Below are positions 1 through 10,972 of a DNA stretch of 64,000 nucleotides, piece by piece; the stretch's first letter is position 1, and every line of letters starts with the position of its first letter. The DNA comes from Aplectana chamaeleonis. Lineage: Eukaryota; Nematoda; Chromadorea; Rhabditida; Cosmocercidae. The position numbers and the translations under genes were made by a program. The notes below the pieces were generated by a model. It had not been told where the DNA came from and did no database searches. It was given only the letters and a program-made list of their open reading frames with translations. Where the stretch lies: positions 1,972,501 through 2,036,500 of the forward strand of contig JAPDOI010000021.1 in the NCBI GenBank assembly GCA_029168955.1. The letters are read 5' to 3'.

Positions 1-352
1 GAGTAGAACTCAGTGATGTGGGCGCTAGCCAGAGCAACCAACAGATGCACCTTCGTATACACCTTACCAAAGCCTGGATAGCTAAGATCTTTGATGCGAA
101 AAGTAGTGAAATCGGTGTAGCGATAAGCGTTGTCTTGGTCTCTTTGACGGGGTTTGACTCCTCATCTTTGTTTTTCTGGCTTCGTGTTTTGGGACTCTGA
201 AGTTGAGAGCGTTTCATGGTTTTGCGACGTCGGTTTATCAAAGCCCCTGCATGTCTTATTGTTAGGATCACAACACAGCAGGTGCTCAGATATTGGGTCT
301 CCAAAAGAGGTATAGTATTGATCGAGAAACACTTTGGTCCCACTTTCGTTTC
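1..352. other. unassigned sequence
   Basis: No gene, repeat or terminal structure was recognised here. The short open frames on both strands lack any recognisable motif. It is the left flank of the GC-rich inverted-end element that follows. Confidence 0.4.
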
Positions 353-785
353 TTAGGGGTCGAGTAGAGTCCCGCCGCTGAAAGGAGCGGCAGAGGTAAG
401 GGCGGCGCGGCGTGCCGCGCCGCACAAGATTTCGCGCCGTAACCGATCTCCAAATGCTATGAACGGGTCGCGGCAAACTGGAGCGGCGACGCGCTTTTGC
501 GTACTACGTACGGAGCTATGCACCTGACATCTAAATATCGAATTAGCTTATAGAAATATTCAGATTGGCAAAGTTGAAGGAAGATTTAATTTCATTGCGG
601 CTTGAGCCCTGTCCACAATTTCACATAAGAAGGCAATATAATATTAGTTTCTAACAAGGAACAGTTGGCGATCATAGCTACTTAAAAACTGGAGAATTCT
701 CCCCTGAAAATAGATTCCGTGATCGAGTCGCACCCTTCACTTTTTTGTATTAATTTTTTCGAGTCATTTTGCTTGAGGTTTTAAC

Positions 786-1640
786 TAGACTTGGGACCGA
801 ATCGAAAAGTTATTCGAAGAATATTTGAACTATTGAAATATTCGATTTATTCAAGAACCCCAAACGCAATTTATTTTCAATTCGATTCGTCCATGAATCA
901 GGATTCTTAATTTCCTCTGGCCTTCGGTTCAACCTGGGGAATAAATTATTTGTTCTATCTAGTGATCGATTGTTTCGGAATTCAGCATTAATCGGTGTCT
1001 CGTATATTCGATTCATTCTAGATTTCACATTACCCGGTTCTTCTAATATTCGCTTTTTTTGAAAACTGAAATATGGAGATTTCCGAATACTCGAACAAGT
1101 TTGGGTCAAGGCATTCGAATACTCTTTGCCACTGAAAAATTTGGAAAACACTCGAGTAATATTTCGTAATAAATCCGAAATTCCAATTTTTATTTAAATA
1201 TACGGACGGATTTCCCGATCATTCGAATGGAATAGAGGACAAGTTTTCGAAAACTTCCATTCATTCGAAATAATTCTGACGAAGTTCATTCAATCGGAAA
1301 TTTGAAGAAAATGCCTCATTCGAATACATTTCTTCATTCAATGATTTATTCAAAAAAAGCTTTCTTCAAACGAAAACCCATTAACCCGAGATTTTTCTCG
1401 CAAAAATGGTCATCCGAATTTTAAATTCAGTCGGCGTATTCTTAAAACATGGTAATGGAATTATTAATTCATTCGAAAACTAGCGTCTAGTTTTCGAATG
1501 AATTAATAAATGAATTGAATAAATGAATTAATCTTTGATCAATAACCATGTACGACTTTCGATAAATCTCGGCATCGTAACTGTCGATATAATAGCAATG
1601 AATTAATCTTGCACTCACTATAACTTATCGTGGCAACTCT
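786..1640. repeat. TTCGAA-rich, AT-rich element, probably hAT-like
   Basis: It begins with AGACTTGGGACCGAATCGAA, which matches the inverted right end of the complete small element at 59317-59552. It continues as several hundred bases of degenerate TTCGAA, ATTCGAA and GAATGAAT words. The far end was not located, so the copy may be truncated. It contains a perfect hairpin at 1461-1509. Confidence 0.45.
1461..1509. repeat. perfect 23-bp hairpin with 3-base loop
   Basis: The left stem 1461-1483 starts TTATTAATTCATTCG and the right stem 1487-1509 is its exact complement; the loop is CGT. It lies within the TTCGAA-rich element. Confidence 0.85.
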
Positions 1641-2109
1641 ACCTTTTCGAAAACTAGTTGTTCACGGAAGATCGGCTTTTAGCTGAGAATTTACGTGGGA
1701 AATTTAGGATTCAAAGTTTGGTAAAAAGTTAGCATTTGAATTGGTGTCGAACTCTTCGAAACACTTCAAAAATCAAGTTTCACGAGCTCAAAACCCCATG
1801 ACTAGAAGTGACCTCGAGTTAGGTACATAATAAGACAGACATTCGCCTCATAATCATACATAAGTGATCATTTAATCATGGGAAGCGGGCTCGACCATCT
1901 GCTGTCGCCGCGCCACTTCGCCGCACCGCTCGAGGTTGCAAAGCGGCGCCGCCTAGCCATGCGGCACCCGCCGGCGGCAGCCGCTGCCAAATTCTGCCTT
2001 GACCCAGTCTAATCGACCCGCCGCGCCGCCTCGCGGCACCGCGTGATCGATACGGCTGCACACCATGCTGCCGCGCCGCTGCGCGGCGAGACTCTATTCG
2101 GCCCCTTAA

Positions 2110-2606
2110 AGGCAGCAGACACGCTCAAAAATGGTATCGATTTTATGACATAAATCAAAGGTTTGGAGCTGGTTGTAGTGGGAACTGACGAAAAAACGAA
2201 CGAAAACTGTGTGCAAATAGTGGAATAACGGTTATTGTGTTATCAGGTGAAAGTGGACGAGTTTTACGGCGCGCGGTTGAAACAGCGAATATGAGCAACA
2301 AAACGGTTGAGATAGATATGCTGATGTACTCCTACAGCCTGTACTGGAACGTTAACCTCGTTGAAAGCATCAAAAAACCAGCCAAAGGGACCGTATTAGT
2401 ACTATCAATCTGGACGAGTTTGCATTTTGGGGCGGGGTTGCAGAAGCTCAGGGGCGGGGTTGCTGAAATTTTTCGATTTGCTTTGCTAAAATTTAGTAGT
2501 TTTGACTCGTTTTTGACGCTTCCAACGGCGTGAGCATTCTACTAGGAGTCATGCGACTTCAGAAACGTGGTTATCTCAACAACTTTTTCGAGCGTGTCTG
2601 CTGCCT
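2110..2606. mobile_element. TTAA-flanked MITE, family E
   Basis: The terminal inverted repeats are AGGCAGCAGACACGCTC and its complement, each flanked directly by TTAA (2106-2109 and 2607-2610). The interior (497 bp) has no plausible transposase. It sits between the right end of the GC-rich element and the decayed transposase at 2611-4015. The open frame at 2542-2811 on the minus strand runs from the transposase into this element and stops there. The AGGCA start and the TTAA duplication put it with families A to I of this window (piggyBac- or Kolobok-type integration). Confidence 0.8.
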
Positions 2607-2610
2607 TTAA

Positions 2611-4015
2611 GCTCAAGGGATTCTTCATTTTCAAAACGTTATTGTCTCTCAATAGTCTTTCTGCAACATTTGCCATTTTGCCGCCGTTAATTCCCATCAT
2701 ATGTGTATGGCTCACGTGGTTAAGAATGAGAAACGTGGGTCCATCGAGGAGTATACACGCAGCAGCCACAGCCCTTGCTTTGATACCTTCAGTTGTATCT
2801 TTGTTCGCCAAGGCTTGCAGTCACCTCATCAAAACGGGGTAGTTGCGTAGCATCTTTGCTAGCGCTTGCTGCATGCTGGCCGACCAGCGGACTCATATAG
2901 CGCCCCCATTCAAAGGCACAAAAAGTTCATCGGTTCCTGAGCGAGCCGATACGCATAGTTGTTCTCAACAGTTACGACGAGATTTAGTGTATGTGCTGGG
3001 TAGACACCGAGAAGAAACCCTAAAACAAAACATATTTAGATACCTAAAATTTCTTTTAATCATACTGGATTCACACCTGCTCTCACAGTTACATCGAGTG
3101 TTGTCTCATCATCTACCATGCGCTGAAGTTTTGCTTAAACGCCGTTCATGTGCACTGTCATCACAGATGCACCGTCGGGAGACAGGGCCATCACCTTTCT
3201 TATGGAAAACGCGAAGGGCTTGTGAGAAAGACCATTCTGCATGCCTGCCCATGAATCCTCCTCAATGAAAAAGTTCTTGAATGCGTCGACGTTGTCTTCG
3301 GACTTTCGCTTTCTGTTTCTACTAACGAGAACTGGAGAGTTACGGGTGTGTAGGAGGGTGAGATAATCTTCATCAGACATATTGCGATCGGTGTCGGAAG
3401 TTCCGTCGGTCAACAGAGAGAAAGGGAGGTAGTTTTTCATTTAACATTTCAGCAAATGAACTTCATGTGCTGTGCAAACTCTTGACCATACGCTTGGCAG
3501 ATGTGGGATCGTCATGCGATTCAGCAGGCATCGCATCGGACTTCATTGCCATCACAATAAGAGAATTGTTCAGCGAACGCTACTTTCCTAAGCAGCGATA
3601 CCACATACGGATCGAAAGCTTAGTTCGAAGACTCGTGAAAATTATCCGAAGCTTTCGAATTCTCAGCATTGCAAGTTCTATCTCGTCTATCTCTGCTAGG
3701 ACCTACAGCGTTGTCGCAAGCTTCAACAATTGAGCTCTCATTATGTGAACGACCTCATACTCTTTTCACTTCCATTTTTTGCACCCTTTGCATAAGGTGT
3801 GCAAATATTTTTTGCATCACGTCGAAGCTTTTCATGCCTCTTCTGTGGCAGACCGTGACCAGAAATTCTGAGTTGGTAGCGAAACTTAACCTGTTGTTTG
3901 GTTCACATAACACCTGATACCTTTGAGTGCTTAAGCTCGTAGAGGAGGAAAATATTCCACAAAAATAACACACGAATGCCATTTCTTGCTCCGCAACTTT
4001 AGAAAGATAGCACAC
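2611..4015 (-). pseudogene. hAT-like (ZNF862/C17orf113-type) transposase remnant
   Basis: Minus-strand fragments in several frames resemble the hAT-derived ZNF862-type transposases. From the N-terminal side: 4015-3755 contains a CYFC pair and a later CHRR that could be a degenerate TTF/BED-like zinc finger. The 3440-3135 segment holds the RNase H-like core signature LSPDGASVMTVHMNGV followed, after one stop, by AKLQRMVDDE. Next comes PAHTLNLVVTVE, equivalent to the 'H-LNL' motif. The 2811-2611 segment then contains MMGINGGKMANVAERLL. Positions 3020-3076 look like a 57-base intron (GTGTGA...TTTTAG) that joins the flanking codons in frame. In-frame stops, at least two frameshifts and loss of the C-terminal half at the junction with the 2110-2606 element make it non-functional. 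Assignment rests on short motifs, so it is moderately sure. It could be a decayed domesticated gene rather than a transposon copy. Confidence 0.55.
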
Positions 4016-4019
4016 AACA

Positions 4020-5811
4020 TCTCCGTCATAATTTAATACCTTAGCACTCGAAGATTCGAAACAAGTTCAAAATCGTGCAAGCCGAAAGGAAGCGGGTCTG
4101 GAAATGGCGGTACCCGGGACAAGGGTACCAATCGACTGGAAAAAAAATCATTTCTAGATAGGTGAAAAATTAACTTTTTCCAAAAACTGAACTTCGCCTG
4201 TCACCCCTCCGGACATTGAAAAAATCGGCCAAAAAATCGAAAAATGGTTGTCTAGATACATGACCTAAAGCACCTAATGCAAGAATGGAAAATGTAGACA
4301 GATGTCAGAAAATGTTAACGTACGGAGATGAGCTCATAAAATGGTCGTTCAAAGGTGCGGTGGTCCGAAAGCCAAACCACCGTGGCCAAAAAACGGAGGG
4401 CGAAGATTTTTCCGGTTTCTGAAGTGCTTTTCAGCTTCCCATCTGGCTGAAGTTTTTCAATATCGGCAACGCATGAAACGCTATTCATTCCCTTTGCAAT
4501 GGTGAGGCCCCGAAAATTGAAAAAAAAACCTCCAAAATGAAAATAGTCAGTAACGTCTACCAATTTTTTTCACTTTTCCTAGTGGGTCGTATTTTAGCCG
4601 AAAAAATGTCCCTCTCAAGGGGGGATCGTTGTCCAGGACGACCCGGACCACCGCTGTGCCTGACCCTCCGCGGGGCTCTGCGTCTGGTATAACACATGCT
4701 CATTTACAGTCCACGGCAGCGGAAGAAGGCGGTGGTGCGATGGCGTACTTTCATTAAGCATACTGCAGCCGCGGCTGGCTCGGTTCCAACTTTGCCGTTA
4801 ATCGATACGAAACAGCTGAGAATTTTTTTTGCTGGTTTATGTTTTTCTGTTTCTTTCAGGTTGCATTGCCATTGATACGAAGCAAGGTAAATGCGGAGTT
4901 GGTGTTACTCAGGCAAATGTTTGTTAGACTCCGCGTCAGATTTTGGCCATCGGGAGGCTCTCGTACTACCCGCGGTAGGCGCTTCCTGTAAGAAAATGGG
5001 CGAGACTCGCAATGCTGGGGGACAACATAGGCGTTGCACAAATGATGTGACTATGCCTGACACGTTGAACGCCAGAGCCCTCGACTGCAGGGTCGAGCGA
5101 CCAAGTTGTCTTGACATCGCGCACTTGGCCGAGTGGCAATAACGAAAGATCCTTTGTCTAATCATCAGACTGGATGGGGACACCCTTTGGGACCTTTTCC
5201 TAGTGAGAATTTACGGGAGTAAGGGATATAGCTCCCGTGGCTGTTATGTAGGAAATGATAACGAACTCTGTAGTTCAATAATTTTGATATTCCGGCCGTT
5301 ATATGCGGGCCTCCCGCTATGCCATTTCGGGTCTCCTGGTGGATTTGCTTACCCTCTATAAAACGCTGTAATTCACATCATTCGAGGCGCGAGCGGCGCG
5401 CGCGATGCCTCAGTCTCCGTCTGCCCTCCATTCTCTCACTGTCTCTAACCTCCGCTCCTCACCAGCACGCGTAGGAACCATGTGAATTTCGCCGTTTTAT
5501 AGCCTGTACGTCATCATCGCGTGCACGATGGGTGCCTCCCGCCTCGCTGGATTCCGCGTTCCCTGCGTTCTCTAACGCCAGCAGGGAGTCGAACGCGGAG
5601 TGTCCCCCGATTCGCCTATGTGGCGTGGGGGCCGCTGTGGCGCGATGCACTAGGCCACCTACCTTTCCACTGGGCCGCTCTAAGTTTGAGCACCTACCCG
5701 GGGTTTCCCTCCCCTGCCAAAATCAGAAGTCATTGCGGCACGGTGAAATGGGCGTGGCCAAGTGCGACACAGCAGTGCCCCCATGTCACATGGCACCGCG
5801 GTATTTAATGA
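4020..5811. other. unassigned sequence
   Basis: No recognised gene or terminal repeat. Open frames of 60-125 codons occur on both strands, overlap one another and carry no family motif. The stretch 5340-5700 is somewhat GC-richer. It forms the left flank of the hAT-like element. Confidence 0.35.
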
Positions 5812-6275
5812 TTCAGAACCAGGGGTGTGCGGCAATTGCCGTTTGCCGATTGCCGTTTGCCGGCCATTTTTGGGGTTTGCCGTTGCCGTTCGCCGAAATT
5901 TTCGTCTAAAACGGCAAATTTTCGGCAAAAAATTCGTAAAACAGAAGGATTTGCCCTGATGGCAGTTTTTGTATTGGTCAGCAATTCAAAGCTGCTACAA
6001 ATAATTTTTTTGACTAGTTCCAGCGGATGTAATGTGTAAGTAATTGTACCCATTAAATTGGTAGCTGATGAGAATATAAACTCTCTTATAAACTCTTGAC
6101 GAATTAGTGAGATTAGTTCATTCAAGTTCTAAGTTGTTCATGAGCCTCCACATGCCTTTTTTCAATTATGACCCCTTAGAAATGCTAAATTTGCAGAAAA
6201 AAACTTTTCCATTCAGATTCCTGCAAGTTCCAAGATTACAAAACCAAGTGGTATCAAAAAAAAGGGGGGGGGGAA

Positions 6276-6763
6276 AGGCCGTGTTCACGATAATCTTTGA
6301 TTTTGAGATTAATTGCTGATTAGATTGTTTGGCCCTTGGGTAGAAGTGAAATGACCGAGAAATCGAGAAAAACTCACCAGAAGGACACGAAATCCTCAAA
6401 TCTAACCCCGCCTATAAAGTTTTACAGCAACTGTTCTCTGCGGAAATGAAATCTTTTGTGGAACCGTCTTTTGCAATGCTCTACTTACTCTGTGTTGCTT
6501 TGTACGTTCCTTCAGACCCTAACTAATACTGTTTTGCCTAAAATATTCTTCCGTTTTTCATTAGCCCCATTTTTTATCGGTGACAGCCACCGTGAACATT
6601 CTCATAAAATCGGACAACTAGTCGAGGCCAGAAAATAATGACACTGGAATACGACGTTTTAGTGCGTTTCTCGCTGTTTCGTCGTAATTTTGGTAACACT
6701 TGGTTGCCAACGCATTGTTTTGAGTGGAAAACTCGGGAACGAAAATCTTCATGAACACTGCCT
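6276..6763 (-). mobile_element. TTAA-type MITE, family B (uninterrupted copy, inverted)
   Basis: It starts AGGCCGTGTTCACGATAATC and ends GATTTTCGTTCCCGAG-like sequence followed by CTTCATGAACACTGCCT, then TTAA at 6764-6767. The left duplication is replaced by a run of A and G. At about 488 bp it defines the unit length of family B. The three other copies (7134, 11751, 58385) reduce to this length once nested elements are removed. No coding potential. Confidence 0.8.
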
Positions 6764-7061
6764 TTAAACATACAAACCGGTTGAGAACTCGTATAAATCG
6801 GTCTGCCTATAGTCGGTTGGTGGGTTGATGGTCATAATTGGAGTGAAAGTTGATAAAATCTGCAAACACTTAGTCCGGCTTTTTTGAATTGCACAGTGTT
6901 CACAGCGGTCATTAGAGGCAAGGTTCAATAATATTTTCGATTTCGAGATCCATAGCTGAAACGAAGGGTTGACTCAGGGGCAGAGCTGAGTTTGTTTAGA
7001 AACGGTGTATAGAGGAAAAATGATAATAATTGCAATACATATACTGCCCCGAAACTTGAAC

Positions 7062-7127
7062 GTGGTGTGCTCGCCCCACCCACTTCCACTGTAGCCACAG
7101 GGGAAGTGGGTGGTGCGAACACACCAC
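7062..7127. repeat. imperfect hairpin next to a B element
   Basis: GTGGTGTGCTCGCCCCACCC (from 7062) and its near-complement ending at 7127 form a stem of about 26 bp with a few mismatches and a 14-base loop. It lies immediately left of the TTAA at 7130-7133. Confidence 0.7.
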
Positions 7128-7478
7128 ATTTAAAGGCAGTGTTCACGATGATTTTCGTCCCCGAGTTTTTCACATAAAACAATGCGTTGGCCTTCAAGTG
7201 CTACCAAAATTAAGAAGAAATGGCGAGAAAAGCATTAAAACGTCGTATTTCAGCGACATTATTCTAAAACATGGACTGGTTGCCCGGTTGGATGAACATG
7301 TTCATAATGGTTCTCAGCGGTGGAAAATTGGGCCAATCGAAAATAGAAGAATAGTTTATGCAAAGCAGGATTGGTTAGGGTCCTAAGGAAAGAACGGAGC
7401 AATAGAGTGTAGAGCACTGCAAAGGACGGGTTCACAAAAGATTTCATTGTCACAACAAACAGTTCCTGCGATACTTAA

Positions 7479-8480
7479 AGGCACAGTACACCCTCAGATA
7501 TGATTTTCGAGATTTTCGTGTAATTGTGTAGAAGACACTTGCTGTATAACACGTGCCAAGTGCGAGATCTCAATTCCTCTAAATAAGCGAGATACATATA
7601 AGCGACCACCACGGGCCCGATGCCCTCCAGCCACCACCAAAGGCCCGGCCCCCTTCCTAATTTTCTATCTCAATAGCGGCTAGATGGATGTATGATTTTC
7701 AACCGAGTCGTCGTTCTTCACTCCATTTCCGATCTATCTCCTCACCCTGTTTTGCTCTCGTGCCGCGACTGCGAATCAAGAGAAATATAGGCCTGAGACA
7801 ACTCGTCTACCAAATTTTGGCCCTCAAAATACAGGCATTTTCAAGGAATCATATCTCCCTTCTTAGGGGGTCTTGGACGATTTCGGAGATACCGTTGCGA
7901 TCAGAGTTTGACCCTCTTCAAGATAAGGATACAAGCTAAAAATAATTTCCTGGGTGTCCTGTGCCTAAAGGACACCCAGAAAGGCACAGGACACCCAGAA
8001 AATTATTTTCTAGGTTTTATCCTTGTATTGGAGAGGGTCACACTCTGATCACAATGGTATTTCTGAAATCGTTCAAGACCCCCTACGAGCGGAGATATGG
8101 CTCCTTGAAAATGCCTGTATTTTGAGGGTAAAAATTTGGTGGACGAGTTGTCTCAGGCCCGTATATCTCTTGATTCGCAGTGGCGGCACCAGAGCAGAAT
8201 ATGATGAGGAGATAGATCAGAAATGGAGTGAAGAACGACGACTCGGTTGAAAAGCATACATCCATCTAGCCGCTATTGAGATAGAAAATTAGGAAGAGGC
8301 ACGGGCCTTTGGTGGTGGCTGGAGGGAATCGGGCCCGTGGTGGTCGCTTATATGTATCTCGCTTATTTAGAGGAATTGAGATCTCGCACTTGGCACGAAT
8401 TGAGATCTCGCACTTGGCAAGCGTCTTCTACACAATTACACGAAAATCTCGAAAATCATATCTGAGGGTGTACTGTGCCT
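7479..8480. mobile_element. palindromic TTAA element, family C
   Basis: The ends are AGGCACAGTACACCCTCAGA and its complement, with TTAA at 7475-7478 and 8481-8484. The whole element is one long palindrome: arms of nearly 500 bp meet near 7978, where CTGGGTGTCCTGTGCC units sit. There is only a short unpaired centre. A diverged, shorter relative starting AAGGCACAGTCCAAGC is at about 33500-33830. No open frame of note. It is an almost complete fold-back, so any read-through transcript would be long double-stranded RNA. Confidence 0.85.
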
Positions 8481-8484
8481 TTAA

Positions 8485-8946
8485 AGGCAGTGTTCACGAT
8501 AAAACTCGTTTTTCTGTTTTTCCGCCTGTCTTGAAAACGGTCCCATGCTCATTCCAATGATGTCTCTGGAATCGTACAAGACCCCCTGGAAACGGAGTTA
8601 TGGCCCCTCGGAATTCCAAGGGAAGCATTGTGGACGAGTTGTCCGAGGCTTGTAGCTCGCGTTTTTTGCAGCCGATGTGTGCGAGCTGACCTGAGTAAAG
8701 AGAGAAGTTGATAATGAAGGGAAGAACGAAGCTTTTAATCGGAAACCATCGCTCATCTAGTCACGAATTCAGGAAAACTGTTAGAGGACGTGGGCGGAGT
8801 GGCCCAATGGGTTGACTGGCCCACGAGATTTTCACCCATTTACCGGCCGTTTTTCGTCGCACTTCCCTTCTTAATCTTCTTAGAGGGACCCAAACCTTAC
8901 GTTTAAGCCAAAAAAAACCTGCAACTTTTCCTTCGTGAACACTGCC
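8485..8946 (+). mobile_element. TTAA-type MITE, family A'
   Basis: It begins AGGCAGTGTTCACGATAAAA after the TTAA at 8481-8484 that it shares with the C element. It ends CTTCGTGAACACTGCC at 8946, where it is joined directly to an inverted A element with no TTAA between. The left half resembles family A. The right half (GTTAGAGGACGTGGGCGGAG onward) differs and matches the complete A' copy at 59605-60062. Confidence 0.78.
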
Positions 8947-9439
8947 GCAGTGTTCACGATAAAAAAATGTGTTTTAGTTTCCACTAGGAGAGGGTAGTGG
9001 AGGGGTACACTGTAACGTTGACGTCGAAATAACGCATGAAAACGAGCCAAGAAAGGCTCCAGAAGAGCCCGAAGTTGCCACTTCGTTGCCACTTCGAGAG
9101 CAAGGCAAACCCCAAAAGCGCAACACGCGGCCACCGACGTGAACAAATGAATGCTCGAGATCGCGAGATGAGCGATGATTTCCAATCCTTAACCCCGTTC
9201 TTCCCTTTCTCAACTTCTCTCTTTACTCAGGTCAGCTCGCATACATCGCCTGCAAAAGACGAAAGTTACAAGCCTCGGACAACTCGTCCACCATGTTTCC
9301 TTAGCTCAATTTTCGAGGGACCATAACTCCGTTCCCAGAAGGTCTTGTACGATTTCAGAGACATAATTGGAATCAGCATTAGGCGGTTTTCAAGATAGGC
9401 GGAAAAACAGAAAAGCGATTTTTATCGTGAACCCTGCCT
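8947..9439 (-). mobile_element. TTAA-type MITE, family A (inverted)
   Basis: It opens with GCAGTGTTCACGATAAAAAA and closes ATCGTGAACCCTGCCT before TTAA at 9440-9443. It is the reverse complement of the A copies at 37512, 41029 and 61397. The outermost bases at the left are missing at the junction with A'. Confidence 0.8.
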
Positions 9440-9582
9440 TTAAGAGGCGAGGTGATACTTAGAAAGTTCGTTCACTTCTGACACGTTTTTCTCTATTTCT
9501 ACGTCATTTTGGTTCTACCCGAGGGCCACTTAATCAACATAGCGAATAATCTCAAAACTGAAGATTATCGTGAACACTGCCT

Positions 9583-10270
9583 TTAAGTTTGGGACCGTTT
9601 AGAGCGATTTATTGCTCGCTTTTAGCCGACATTTTTGTCGCAATAAGCCTCGTGCCGGCTTGTAGACCGAATACACAGAAAGGGAAGCGCCCAAGAGCAG
9701 TCCGGCTGACTAACGCACTGCACGCGACTCTCCAGCGACGTGAGCGCAGTGGCTTTCCGTCGCGCGCGTCGCATGTAACAGTCGCATTGTCACCAGATTT
9801 TCTCATTCTGTGCAATCGATCAACGCGCCCTTCGGAGCTCTTGATTTCCCGTGGAAATTCGAAGTTTGCTTTTATTGTGAGCACTGCATACAACTAGACT
9901 AATCTCACTCCACTCCTGTAGCCTCACAAGTGGAACCATATCAAGTGAGCGACAAAGAGAATCCTGAGTGTACTTTTTGTTACCTACAGTAAAAATTGTG
10001 AGTGGCCCTGTCATGAGCTAGGTGTGGGCTGTCCACAAATGTCGACTTATCATCCAGCCTTGTTGATCTTGATAGTGATCCCTATACAGATCACATATAG
10101 AACAGCGCTATTGGCATTCTCTGATCACCTGAGGCTTTCAAGTAGCTTTAATTATACGGGATTTTTTCTTCCTGTAATTCTAGTGAAACGCAAGGCACAT
10201 AGTAACTGGTGCATATTGCATGAAACACCACACGACTAAACAAATGGTGTATTATAGCAAAAAACAGATT
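9583..10270. other. hAT interior, unassigned
   Basis: The remaining non-nested interior of the hAT-like element. It contains a 102-codon frame on + (9589-9897) and an overlapping one on - without recognisable motifs, so no transposase is called. Confidence 0.4.
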
Positions 10271-10355
10271 TTGCCGTTTGCCGGTCATTTTTGGGGTTTG
10301 CCGTTGCCGTTTGCCGAAATTTTAAATTCCTCTGCCGCACACCCCTGTTCAGAAC

Positions 10356-10698
10356 TCTAGCTAGGAGAAGATTCTCCGCCCTCTATCTCGGCTTTGACTA
10401 ATCACGTCAACCTTTCCATGCGCCGCCGCGCTGGTCATAGGTCAACGGGGAGAAAGTTGGTGGCGAATCTCCTCCCAACAATAGATCTAGGTTGCGTTCC
10501 AAGATTTTCACGAAAGAAAAAATGTATCTGACAAGTACCCAGGAATAACGGAATTAGTGACCGCCTGAAACGAATCGTTCTTTTAGTCTATCATCCCTCA
10601 TATCTTATCAAGCTCAATGTTTCTCCCAAGGGTATCTTCCTGGGACGCACCTCTGAATGGGAGCCGAAAGAGTTTTTGCGAGGAGAAGGAAAGGAATC
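10356..10698. other. unassigned sequence
   Basis: Nothing recognised between the hAT-like element and the palindrome at 10699. Confidence 0.35.
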
Positions 10699-10972
10699 AC
10701 TGTGCTTCTCTGGGCCAAATTCCGGTCCGCTCGACACGCTTTGCGGCCGCGAGTTTTCGAGTCGGAAGAGTTTCTGGCGCCGCATCCGCCGACCTATTGA
10801 TCCTAGGTGGGTTTTTTAATTGGAAACTTGGAGAAAACAAAATTTGAGAAAACTGTATAAAGAGGCCATATCGAGTCGGCTTTGGCGCTGGAAACTCGAC
10901 TGACTCCCCCCCCCCCCGCAAAGCGTGTCGAGACGCAATTGTGGACCGAAGTTTGGCCCAGAGAAGCACAGT
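10699..10972. mobile_element. palindromic MITE, family F (copy 1)
   Basis: It starts ACTGTGCTTCTCTGGGCC and ends in the complement GGCCCAGAGAAGCACAGT. The arms of about 110 bp contain GACACGCTTTGCGGCCGC, and an AT-rich centre of about 60 bp separates them. A second copy, 280 bp, is at 46931-47210. A run of 14 C interrupts the right arm. No TTAA at the ends; the target duplication is not clear. Confidence 0.75.

Larger units (their letters stand above)
353..2105. mobile_element. inverted-end element with GC-rich termini (unclassified DNA transposon)
   Basis: The left end reads TTAGGGGTCGAGTAGAGTCC and the right end, in reverse complement, TTAAGGGGCCGAATAGAGTC. Both run inward into CG-rich blocks (about 360-480 and 1876-2100) full of GCGGCGCGG words. 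The ends face each other as terminal inverted repeats do. The middle (about 786-1640) is TTCGAA-rich and looks like a separate insertion. A shorter relative with ends TTAGGTGACGTTTATACTCC and TTAGGGGTCGTTTATACTTC is at 46508-46650. No transposase frame is visible. The right boundary abuts a TTAA element. Confidence 0.45.
7134..9582 (+). mobile_element. TTAA-type MITE, family B, interrupted by C, A' and A elements
   Basis: The left end is AGGCAGTGTTCACGATGATT, preceded by TTAA at 7130-7133. The right end is GATTATCGTGAACACTGCCT, followed by TTAA at 9583-9586. The B sequence runs to 7474, is broken by the C element (7479-8480), A' (8485-8946) and A (8947-9439), and resumes at 9440 with TTAAGAGGCGAGGTGATACT. 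The same joint uninterrupted is seen at 58731-58745. The layering shows that both C and A entered at one TTAA of B. Confidence 0.82.
5820..10347. mobile_element. hAT-like element with 8-bp target duplication, heavily nested
   Basis: The terminal repeats are CAGGGGTGTGCGGCA at the left and TGCCGCACACCCCTG at the right. They are flanked by an exact 8-bp duplication TTCAGAAC (5812-5819 and 10348-10355), the hallmark of hAT integration. Both subterminal regions are packed with TTTGCCG/TTGCCG words (5828-5930 and 10270-10320), as expected for hAT transposase-binding repeats. No transposase frame remains. The 4.5-kb length is mostly later insertions: a B element at 6276-6763, and a second B at 7134-9582 which itself contains C, A' and A elements. 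Confidence 0.88.

Noticed and set aside
2542..2811. An 89-codon minus-strand open frame as an intact small gene
   Set aside because: Its last 20 or so codons come from the right end of the TTAA element at 2110-2606. The rest is a fragment of the decayed transposase.
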